Below, in pieces: positions 36,878-47,749 of a DNA stretch of 64,000 nucleotides. Positions within the stretch are counted from its first letter, which is position 1. Each line of letters opens with the position of its first letter. The notes beneath the pieces were generated by a model, which was given only the letters and a program-made list of their open reading frames with translations, was not told the origin of the DNA and ran no database searches. The stretch lies in contig JAYKKI010000006.1 in assembly GCA_039881145.1 (NCBI GenBank), forward strand, positions 13,523,001 to 13,587,000. Direction: 5' to 3'. A program made the translations under genes and the position numbers. This DNA comes from Druceiella hillmani. Its lineage: Eukaryota; Arthropoda; Insecta; Lepidoptera; Hepialidae.

Positions 36878-38284
36878 TTACGATGAAAGGGGGGATTTAT
36901 TACGATGAAAGGGGGGATTCCTTATACGAAGGAAAAGAGCTTGTAAGTTGCATCGGCCGTCTGTTTCTATCATGTTTACACGTGACTTAAACACAATAGT
37001 CATCTTTTCTAAGACAAAATATGAAGCAAATAATTAAGTTATAATTTGTTTTAATTAGACCAACAATTTGTAATTGATAACGTTGAGTTTTTTTTAAAGT
37101 TAATTGACCCGAAAGAGGCTGTAGTATTCTACGGCAGAGACTTTCAATTCTTATTCTGACTACCTGTTATGACTTTTTGCAGGTAGACGTGAATCATGGC
37201 TGCATTTAGCATTAATCACCTTTTTAAATAAGCATTATTTATATTTAGTTTATTAACAGTATTTCCAACAGTTTAGGTACTTGTATTTTGTTTTAGTTAA
37301 GTTCTGAACTGCACGGTCTATTCTAGTATGTTTTTAAAAAAACTGTAATATTTATTCGTGAATCTTCGGGAAATTATTTTTTGGTTTATAACTTTTTAGT
37401 TTCATTTATTGCTTTAAAAGTCTAACAAAAAATGCAGCCGGCACTCTACGATTCTCCTTATTTAAATCGTTCCTGTTTATTACCCACGCGTTCCAAAAAT
37501 ATTATGTCGTCTAGGTGGTAAACATTATGTAAGCTTGTATAAATGTCTTATTGAATACTAACAATGGAGATGTTAAGTTTGATCCAATTATATGGAATGC
37601 CGATTTCAAACGTGGATTCTTTATTATGAAGCACGGATGCTCAGGTCGAAGAAGATATTCGAATAAAACTTCGCTCTTTCCTGTGCTGCGTTTAAGGTTT
37701 TTTTTTTCTAAAGAATTAATTCCCTTGAATGGTATAATCATCTGTTTATTTATAAATGATGTTAACGTTTCATGAAAATACAATATGAATAAGGTTTGTG
37801 ACAATGCTTAATTGTAGAGGGTATCAGTATTTACTTCCGTTATTTACATTAGTTGATTATATAGACAACTTACCGTAATATTAAAAAAACAGTTTGTAAA
37901 AAAATATGATTATAAATAAATTAATTCTTAGTTTCTCCAGAAGAGATATTAAAAAGAAAAGAATTAAAAAAAAAACAATTTGATGTGCTAACTACTTCTT
38001 TCTATCAAATATTATGTGTATTTTGTGTCAGATTTTGTGTTTTGTAACTGGGATTTACCAGTATTGTTGCTATCAAAATTGTAATATTCTTAGCTTTTTT
38101 AACGGTATTGTTACAGATGTTTTCTAGGATTTTGTTGTAGAAGTAAGAAGTATTGAAAATTTATTTCAATTCCTTTCTTGATAACAATTCTAACAGTTTT
38201 ATTTGATAACAATTCTTCTAGGAATTTTCTCATTTGGAACTGATTTACTCAATACATATTAAATATAGCGAAATTAAATATCCA

Positions 38285-38287
<3 letters not shown>

Positions 38288-38360
<73 letters not shown>
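38288..38360. repeat. (TA)n microsatellite
   Basis: About 72 bp of uninterrupted TA inside A3. Confidence 0.95.
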
Positions 38361-38361
<1 letters not shown>

Positions 38362-39878
38362 TTTATTAAGGCTATTGTTAAGGGCAGGCTCTGTTTAAAA
38401 TATATTATCACATAGGAACAACAATTTTAAAAATGTTTTTATTGAACGGTTTATTAAAACTTTGATACGAAGACAAAGAAATTTTAGATACGAAGACGCG
38501 TAGTATGAGTACCTATGCAGTCTTTATCATATAGTTTTTAGAGGTAACTTAAAACTTTCTCTTCGTATTCATATTTTAATGCATTCTGCATTTATATATT
38601 TCATACAATTTTTACTACATTTTCCTAACGATATCATAAATTAAATTAATTTAATAAAACAATGAGCAATACTTGCATAGTTCCTTAACTCCACATAACT
38701 ACAGAATAATTCCTTAAACAAAACTAAGGAATAAGGTGAAAGAATTTGGAAGTATTTTTAACAATGTTTTTAGAAGCACCACAAGTACAGGATGTGGTGT
38801 AATCAAATAAGCTTTACAGGAACAAAGTGTAACCGCTCTATGCCTCATTATGTTAAAGTTATGAATGTTACAGTTATGCAACAGATTATATTGTTTCAAA
38901 GTGTTATGCAACCGGATAGGAACGCTCGCGATTTGTGTACATGAGTCTAACGGGGCTTATTTCTTTGTTTAGGTCATTTTAATATTGACTCAATAAGCTT
39001 ATTGGTTTGTTAATAGACTTACTAGTAAGCTGCGTTGCAAACCTCGATAAATAAGTGTACCTTCTCAAGTTGTATACTTCTAATATGATTAATAGTAAAA
39101 CCCCTTAATTTGCGTAACATTGAATACCTGGAACACCTTAATTTCTATAATATGGTTAATTTATAACCGCTTATAAACGTGTCATCTTTATAAATCCCTT
39201 TTTGGGTCTTTACTTAAAACTACTTCCGTTGAACGTTTTCATCACTTCACTCGCCTACAAAAAGCCATTTACAAAACCACTTAGATCGGAAAAGGCACAA
39301 AAGGTAGCACTCTCACTTAGAATAAAAAATCTAAAAATATTACGAAATAACCTACCTATTCTTCACAGGTCACAACCTCGCAGTTGAAAATATAGTTCTT
39401 AAATCTTCCCTCCGACCACTTACGACCGGAAGTCACTTGGAGGCCGACAAAAAGGAAAAGACACGTCATCAATCAGGTGGATAACCCTTTTAGACCTGGC
39501 CGCCGTCAAAATGCCATCGGGTTATTTTGAACAAAGTACCTCCATAAAAAATGTCTTTATACATTATTAACTTTTAAGTTTGCCGTTTCATTTAATAGGT
39601 TCAAATAACTTTGCAATTTCTTCTGCCGCCGCCGCCGCCAACTCCACTTGGAAATCTTTTTTATAATTTTAATTTTTTTATAATTTTTTGGATAAACCAA
39701 TATTGATTTGAACGATGCAATTATAATATTTTCCCTGAATAATTTATGTTTGAATTATTGAACTGACTGGAAGGAAAGGAAGTCTCACATTTAAACAGCG
39801 TAGGACCGATCACCTGTGTTAATATGTGTGTATATTTAAAATGCGGTAACTTCCATAAAATTCAATAGAATTTGACGT

Positions 39879-40157
39879 ATTGATTATATTTGGAGTTAAT
39901 TTTGTAGAAATTTATTATTCACAATTAAAAGAGACTACGTGATGTAGTATTATTTCTACTTTCTTTAAGTTTTTTACCACGACCTAGGTTTCGTTGTATA
40001 ACAACATGTTAGCTAGGTTTCGTTTATTACAACATATTAGCAAAGATGGTAATAGCCCACCTGAAGATGTTGTAATACAACGAAACCTAGGTCGTGGTAA
40101 AGAACTTAAAGAAAGTAGAAATAATACTACATCACGTAGTTTTATTTAATTGAGAAA
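39879..40157 (+). mobile_element. Foldback hairpin element, copy 6
   Basis: The extension TTGATTATATTTGGAG is on the left. The arms are near-complete, with a longer centre (40000-40050) in which a second partial TAGGTTTCGTTTATTACAAC is repeated. The flanks share TTGACGT (7 bp exact, about 9 with a mismatch) at 39872-39878 and 40158-40164. Confidence 0.85.
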
Positions 40158-40164
40158 TTGACGT

Positions 40165-40548
40165 GTTTAGAAAAGACATTTCTTAACATTTGTTTCTTCA
40201 AGTATGAGGAATATTTGTCACCTTGAATCACCAATGAAAATTTCGAAACAAATTTATGTGCATATAATGTCGCGTTGCAAAAAGCTTTCGTTCCTAATTT
40301 TCAATAGGAATTAAGATGTCGTAATGGAACATTAGATAAAGCACGACTTAAGTGTACTCTTAGTAGGTTTTTAGTTAATAATCGTAATCGTATTTACTAT
40401 TCAATACCTTTAATGTTTATAACCACACTCAACATTATTTTAATTTGCAAAATTTTTAGTCAGTCCGTAATAACATGTTTCAGAAATTCTATATATATAT
40501 GTGTATGCATAAGTGCGTATATTATATATACACGTAATATATATATAT

Positions 40549-40591
<43 letters not shown>

Positions 40592-42065
40592 TCTTCTTGT
40601 AGTGAAGAGATTGCGAACGAGAAAACCACTTCATTTAACTAATTCAAAGCATGTTTGCCAATCGTTAACTCGAATTCATATTTGCCCAAAGGTTTGTTGT
40701 GTTCGTTTAAAAGTTTGGTATAGGCATGATCGTATATGTGTACATAGGCATTTACATATCCAAATAATTTTCCTGTAGTATTTTTAGGGCAACCTGCCTC
40801 AAAAAGGAAAAAGAGAATCCTTGCAAAATTATTCACCCATTTGTCGGTCTATTGTAGCTGTTTTTCTCAGAAACGATTTCCCGTAGAAAATTTGTATATT
40901 GATAAAACATATTAACTCACACGAATTTCAATAGTTAATATAAAGGAATTTTAGAGAGGGCAAGTATATTAATCGATTTTTCTTTAAATTTAATAAATTG
41001 TGTGGGAATCGATTGAACGAACAAGTAATTGCTCTAAAAGTATTTCTTTATAAATTTTAAATAGGATATTTCAAAAGATTTTGTTGAATATGTGAAAATA
41101 TTTTAATTAAAACCAAAAGTACCTCCACCCCCGAACCCTTCCCTTCCACTACGTACAAATATTTGACGGTATCTTCATTGTATTTATTAACCTATTAACA
41201 AAATTATTTTTGATCTCGCAAAAATATTTTCTAGTAGAATTTTCAAAGGCGTAAACATTTAGTAAATATTTCGAGATCTATGAAACTTGGAACAATGGCT
41301 ATTGTTTTCTAATAGACTCTAGGTATACTTCTAACAAAATTGTTTTTTTCATAATTTTGACTCTAAACGTTGCATATATACGTAGATACTGAGGAGGAAA
41401 AACAAAAAATTCCCTCTAAAATTTTCTTATGAATATTTTTGAATGTTATATATATGCAGGTCATAATATATATGAATATTATATATATTCAGGTCATAAT
41501 ATTTATGAAATATACGACGCGTTGTTATATATACGATGCATTATGGTGTATATGATGCATTATGATATATACGATGCATTATCACTATGTGAAATTTCAA
41601 ATTTCTACGACGAACTGAAAAAAATACTTAGAAAATTAGCTGTAACAAACAGACAAACAGATACATGAGTATTCTTAAGAGAGTTCCATTTTTCTCTCTT
41701 TTAAGGTAAGAAACCTTTTAAAAATACTGTGTTTCATTACTTTCATTTCGCTTTTGATACAAACCCTCTAAACGGTTTCGTGAAAATCATCACTAAATCC
41801 GATTTGTAGTTGATGAAGAATTACAATGAAACGAGGTTTTTTGTCAATATTTGTAGGTTTTATAGTAATAAAATGTTCATGGTTAGAAAAGAAAGCTAAA
41901 GAGAGTTTTTTCCTTCTTCTTCCCTATAGGGAAAAGCTTCTATAAATTTGTTGAAAATTCTGAAACTCTTTTTATCTTAGTATGTCTCCTCGACAAAGCC
42001 ACAGGGACCCTGTTTTGGACTAATTTTTTTACAAAATATGTTGAGAGTAGGGGGGATTACTTGGT
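40165..42065. other. Non-coding interval between A3 and B3
   Basis: No gene is seen. It holds (TA)n tracts at 40538-40590. Around 41430-41590 are short tandem motifs (CAGGTCATAATAT twice, ATACGATGCATTAT three times). A block at 41970-42010, CTCGACAAAGCCACAGGGAC, loosely matches 51320-51350. I found no counterpart in the other array units, so this is probably inserted or diverged sequence. Confidence 0.5.
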
Positions 42066-42069
42066 GTCC

Positions 42070-44560
42070 AATAATTTTTTCAGGATTCTATTCTATTGAA
42101 AATTGTTTTATAATGCTATACCGTCACAATATATCCTCCTAATATGCTGTTACGACACTCCATCGCGTCATCTGGCGAGAGTCTTGCTTTCGCACACTAC
42201 ACGGAAAGAGACAGCTTCTTCGTTGCCATCAAAGCACACATTTTAAATAAAATATCTTCTGTTGCTCATTGTGCTGGCAATTGAAATTTGGCGGTAAGTA
42301 GTGTACAATACCAATGTACTTTTATGTAAACTGAAATAATGGAAATACAAGTATATCGCAATGAAAATATTGTGGTTGGAAAATCTTGTGGTTGTGGTTG
42401 GGACTCAATTAAGATTAAAATGTAAATAAAAAAGCATCCCTAATTGAAATTCTGTCATTTAACCACTTTACATCATTATGTAGCATGGAATTTATGATAT
42501 TTTCGTGTAATTAATTAAATTAAAGTTAATTTAAACTTAATTTTAAATATTCCATTCGATTTAACAATGAGTGGCATCGGAAATGAAATTATCGTTACTA
42601 AGTTACCCATATAATTATTTTTATTTACAAGTGTTCTAAAAGACTGAAATTAATATATCTACAATTTAACGATAAAATTGCTTTATTGACACGGTGTTTG
42701 ATGTAATTGTGCTATTTTTTAATTACATTAATTTGAAATGAATGACGGCTATTTGGGTTGAATTTTTCAAACTGTATAAGCAATTAGATAATACTACGTG
42801 ATGTTTCTACTTTCTTTAAGTTCTTTACCACGACCCAGGTTTCGTTGTATTACAACATCTTCAGGTGGGATATTAGCAAAGAAGATTCTTTGCTAATATT
42901 TGATTCTTTCCTAATATCCCACCTGAAGATGTTGTAATACAACGAAACCTGGGTCGTGGTAAAGAACTTAAAGAAAGTAGAAATGATACTACATCACGTA
43001 ATATCATTTAATTGTGAATAATGAATTTCTGCAAAATTAACGCCAAATATATTCAATGCATAAGCAATGTTATGAAAGCGCAGTTTTTTTATCTAATTCT
43101 AATATATCATTGGAGATATCGTTTACCTAATAGTCTACGTATGTGTATGATACTTAATAATCATATAATATGCACATATATGTCGTGTGTGTACAAAACA
43201 TAACATGAGGACAAGTGAAATTCTTATTTTTACATATTTTATGACGCCAGAAAATAAAGAGCCAATCGTTTTCAGTAATCACGATGTCGTTATAGTGAAG
43301 TGACAAATTGGACAAGCTCATGATAATTGTATAATGAAAATGGAAAATCATCACACGAATACATTCTACGCTGCCAAAAGAAGTTTTCACTTTAAAATAA
43401 TAACGTCATTTTAATTTTACAGACCTGATATCAGATTATGATGTTTGGGCGTGTAAAATAGACGGGAGTGGAAGAATACAGACTTATTATTTACAATATG
43501 TTTAGATGCCAGTACCTATTGGTTACTTTAGTAACTAGGGGTAAAAATTTGTGTTAAGGTATATACTTAATGCAAGACATAAAGTGAAATATTTTTTATT
43601 GAAATTCTTTTTATATATATATATAATATAACATTTATGTTGAAAAACGTTGGTCGCATTTTCACAGTAGTTTATACATTAACTTACGCACAAAAGTCAA
43701 GTTAAAGAAAAATTAAATACAGAAATATTACAATAAATAACACTTAGATATTCTCATGGTTACCTGATATGTACCGAGGGTTCTTTATAATTCTTACATA
43801 TGTATATTTTCAGAATAAAATATCAGTGGACACAAATTTTCCAAATACTAGAGCTAACCGACGCAAGTCCTTATTATAAACTCTAAATTATATAGTCTAC
43901 ACCCTTTTATGTGAATATGAGTCACTTTTTGTCCACATAATCCTTTCGTGTAGCTTGTTACAGGTCGATAGACTGGCCACTGCGTCAAATAGGCTGGCAT
44001 GTTTATGTTAATTCTAAGGTCTTTCTTCAACCGTATCCGCCCCGCACCGCTGTGAAATATGTCGGCGCTCATTATTCGTTGATAACTTATAAGATTGTGT
44101 TGTTTTTTAGAGTTTTGACCCTTTTTTATTATGAGGATAAGTTAGCAGCTTTAAATCCTCGAGCGAAAAAATGATAAGTAAAATGGACTCTATCAAGTAT
44201 CTTTAAAAAGCAGAACGTGGTCACAGAAATTTCCAATAGCCTTAGAATAGAAGCTATATTGGGCTAGGATCGTCATATGAAAAATTTAATTTTTATTCGT
44301 TTCATTTATATAAAACACTACTTTTTCCTGTGGATTCACACGCGTGAATTTTCGATGAAGGCTGAATTTATCCCTGATAACCTTGAATGGATTGCGCCAT
44401 CTATTGACACGTTGTAATTCTGCATTTTTATTATTGAAAAAAAAACACAAAATTGTATCATACAGGATTATGATAATATTCGCCTTGAAATACTTATACT
44501 AATTCGAATCATGAATTATGACTATTATAGTAATTTTGATTATGTTGAGTAATAAAATAC
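42070..44560. repeat. Array unit 3, section B (B3), end of array
   Basis: This is collinear with B1 from TTGTTTTATAATGCTAT (about 42101; 11925 in B1) to about 44500. The best-conserved stretch is 43845-44210. A minus-strand frame open at 43854-44072 is stopped in B1. No further D section follows, so the array ends here. Confidence 0.8.
42785..43059 (-). mobile_element. Foldback hairpin element, copy 7
   Basis: The extension is on the right, ending CCAAATATATTCAATGC. Both arms carry private variants: CGACCCAGG instead of CGACCTAGG, and GGTGGGATATT instead of GGTGGGCTATT. The left arm lacks about 10 bases after GTGATG. It is flanked by ATAAGCAAT (9 bp) at 42776-42784 and 43060-43068. Confidence 0.95.
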
Positions 44561-44639
44561 CCACTTTTTCAAAGTCGATATTTCATTTTTTAATTTTTTT
44601 TTTGAGGTAAAACTTCTTTACGCACACTTGATTTGGGGA

Positions 44640-44925
44640 GTAACCTGGTGAATTCGTGACAAGTGCGTTACGAAAAGCGTGATCGAGCGAGGCGAACGGA
44701 AGTTGAGAGGGAGATATAAGTTAGTGAAGACAGAAAGAGAGAGACTTACGTTTCGTATACTACTGTAGGGACAAGAGAGAGAGGTGCGAGCACACATTTC
44801 CTTTTCTTTCTCTTATAGCCAGCTATGTTTCGTATATCTAAGACACAGTGCAAGCCTATTGTCTGTATCAGAGCAAGAGAGAGCAGTGAGCGCGTACATT
44901 TTCTTTCTCTTCTACGTTTAAAGTA
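44640..44925. repeat. GA-rich stretch with imperfect duplication
   Basis: Two related segments, about 44749-44815 and 44826-44912, each run from GTTTCGTATA through AGAGAGAG and GCGAGCACAC-like or GAGCGCGTAC sequence to TTTTCTTTCTCTT. It is purine-rich on the plus strand. Its nature is unknown; it could be the end of an unrecognised transposon. Confidence 0.5.
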
Positions 44926-44929
44926 AACA

Positions 44930-46400
44930 AAATTGTAAATTCATTTTAAAGCTCATATTTTGTGAATTTGAAGTTTTACTCCAGTCGTGTGGTCTAAAGC
45001 ACACTCGTTTTTTTTTAGTTATTTACAATAATTATTATTATCATTATATATATTCATCCTTTACGGATTATGTTTATAGTCACTAATAAATAAATGATTT
45101 ATTATTATTATTTTTTTCTATTTATTATATTAGTAACAGTTCTTTTTAATAATATATTTTATACACAGTATATTTGATGTTGGAACATTAGGACACAAGT
45201 CTACCTAATTACTAAGAATCCAAGTTGTTGTATTTCACTATGGTTTGTATTGGTTTTCTCCTACAAGTGACGAATAAATAAATTTTAAAAAAATTTAAAA
45301 TATGACCTGCATACTTAAGGACTCATATCAATTTAATACTTTTCATGCGGTTAAAGTTTGAGATACATGCAAATTTCCAATATCACTTTAATTGGAAAAC
45401 AAAAATAATATATGGACCACAGTTTCACATCAATAAACTATAAGCTGTATCACACGATGCCCACTTATATTCTTATTTAAAATTATTCTTAGTCATCGAT
45501 TTTATCTCGCCTTAAGGAAATTTAAAAATAAATGGTAATACAACTACCGAACATTTTTGCAAGCCAGTTTCTTGAACCCTGTGCAAATATAACCAAGACA
45601 GGGAAGTAAGTGTTTATTTTCTTTCGCTGGGAACAAAACCTTTTTACCGTCTTTTTTCTCGCCTTATTCTTTTTTCATTAAGGCATTATTGCTGAACCTA
45701 ATAACACATATTGCTGGTGCTACAACTAAAAGGAACCGTTTATTCTTTCAATTCGGTTATTTCGTTAGATTCAGCCTTTCTGTTAGCTTTTAGCTGAACT
45801 TTCGATGTTGTTAAGCGAAAGTTTACAGTCAGTTTAAAGTTGAGGGGGATATATTGAATATTAATGACCCATTTACGCTCACAGCAGCTGCAAGCGCACT
45901 TGAGTGCAAACTTTGAAAACTCCCTTTAACTTTGCGAAACGAGGATCGTCAAATATTTTATGGTAAAGGGAATAACGATTAAAATGCAAAAAAACAAATA
46001 GAATTTTAGAAATCATTATTTAAGTATTTCGTCGGTTTATAATCGATTATACACATTTTTGATGAATAGAATCGTGTAGTAAAAAAATAAGAATCGTGTA
46101 GTATAAAATATGAATATTATAAGTAACTAATGATTTGATAAAAAAGTTACCAACTTCAGCAAACCAGTAGCCTAAATGGTACCGCTACTACTGCTGCTTC
46201 TACTCACTGGCACTTTTTCTATATGTTTGGGATAATAATACCCTAAATACAACATTAGTCCGTAATAGGTTCTATCAATGTGCAGTTTGGTAATAACCAG
46301 TTAATTACTTAAAGAGTATAAACGATTAGAACAAGCAGACTCCGAAGAAGTGAGTCTGACAGAAATATTTATTATATTTCTGTTTTCCTGAATTTTTGAT
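44930..46400. other. Unique A+T-rich DNA, nothing recognised
   Basis: No gene, RNA gene or repeat with a partner in this window was found. Confidence 0.5.
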
Positions 46401-46403
46401 TTC

Positions 46404-46407
46404 CATA

Positions 46408-46482
<75 letters not shown>
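46404..46482. repeat. (TA)n microsatellite
   Basis: About 79 bp of TA with one TATACATATA mark. Confidence 0.95.
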
Positions 46483-46486
<4 letters not shown>

Positions 46487-46639
46487 CTGTAGACGTAGTT
46501 AAAAAGATGCAAAATATATGAAATTGGATAGAGAAATAAAGTATTTTTACATAATCCACAATTTTATTAATCTTTTGGAAAAAATCGTTTACCACAGTTT
46601 TTACTCCTAGGTTGATAAAAAGGAAAATATTTCCCTCGT

Positions 46640-46905
46640 GATGAGATATGCGCGCGTGTGTGTAGCAGTGTGCATGTGTGGGAGGGCGTGTATATATGTA
46701 TATGCGCGTGTCTGTGTATGTGTGTACATGTATGCGCGAAATTATATGTGTGTGCGTGTATATACACACGCGTGTGTAGTCATGTGCTTCTTCGCGCGCA
46801 CTTTTATGTGTGTGTATGTATGTGTGAAAGTGAGTATACGTTATTCCTGTGTGTGTGTAGGTTTACACCCGCCCGTAAATGTGCGTGCTTGCGCGCGTAT
46901 TTATA
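46640..46905. repeat. Degenerate (TG)n / alternating purine-pyrimidine tract
   Basis: About 265 bp dominated by GTGTGT, GTATAT and GCGCGC steps, much of it strictly alternating purine-pyrimidine. Open frames here on both strands are low-complexity artefacts rich in Cys, Val, Tyr and His. Confidence 0.85.
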
Positions 46906-46919
46906 TTGATATTGGAAAA

Positions 46920-47480
46920 TCAATAAATACAGAAATTAGAAATATAATTGCGTAAAAAATATTGAAGATTTAGAAATAAGAAGTTATAGCAGACTTGTGA
47001 AAATGTTATGCAATAAAGAGGCATGGATTTCAATCTAATATAAGTCATGTGTTCTTCTAAGTCACTACTTTGTAGTCTTCCACCAATATTTCTTCGAGAT
47101 GATTTTATTTTAAATATACGTATTATTAGTGTTCTAAATATATTCCTCAAAGGATAAGATAATTATCCTGACTTTAATTAGCTAACATTTAGTCTTAATT
47201 AAGGACGCATAACATATGGTTGTTTGTTGTTATTGTATTGTTTTATTGAAAATACATCAAATGCCTTTCTGTGTTGTAAGAAAACGTTTTGCTGCCTGAC
47301 TAGACTAGTAAAATATTGAAACATTTCTTTGTGAATGCATGCAAATAATATTTAGTTTTAATTTTTAACTTTATTTATTTTAATTGTCAATCTATAATAG
47401 AGAAGTAAGATAGTAAATTTGACACATACATAAATAATAGGACTAAAATTAGATCTGAATATCATTTGATGAAATTTGAT
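46920..47480. other. Unique A+T-rich DNA, nothing recognised
   Basis: No gene or repeat seen before hairpin copy 8. Confidence 0.5.
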
Positions 47481-47486
47481 AATTAT

Positions 47487-47739
47487 TGAATATATTTGGC
47501 GTTAATTTTGTAGAAATTCATTATTCACAATTAAATGAAACTACGTGATGTAGTATTATTTCTACTTTCTTTAATTTCTTTACCACGACCTAGGTTTCAT
47601 TGTATTACAACATCTTCAGGTAGGCAATTAGCAAAGATACTTTGCTAATATTCCACCTGAAGATGTTATAATACAACGAAACCTAGGTCGTGGTAAAGAA
47701 ATTAAAGAAAGTAGAAATAATACTACGTCACGTAGTTTC
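47487..47739 (+). mobile_element. Foldback hairpin element, copy 8
   Basis: The left extension begins TGAATATATTTGGCG. Both arms carry the private variant TTTAATTTCTTTACC, where other copies have TTTAAGTTC. It is flanked by TGATAATTAT (10 bp) at 47477-47486 and 47740-47749. It lies outside the three-unit array. Confidence 0.95.
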
Positions 47740-47749
47740 TGATAATTAT

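Larger units (their letters stand above)
34735..39640. repeat. Array unit 3, section A (A3)
   Basis: This is collinear with A1 and A2 from the AACACTCGTGTATCC block to the TCACTTGGAG block (39433) and slightly beyond. It carries two (TA)n tracts and two palindromes absent from the other copies. It ends in a short CCGCCGCCGCCGCC run near 39626-39640. Confidence 0.8.

Noticed and set aside
2900..44560. Proviral or viral-segment array as an explanation for the ~14-kb units
   Set aside because: There are no viral genes, excision-type junction repeats or conserved frames in the units; tandem genomic duplication explains the data more simply.
46482..46955. Several overlapping frames on both strands
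   Set aside because: All lie on the degenerate (TG)n tract or its edges; the products are low-complexity and mutually overlapping.
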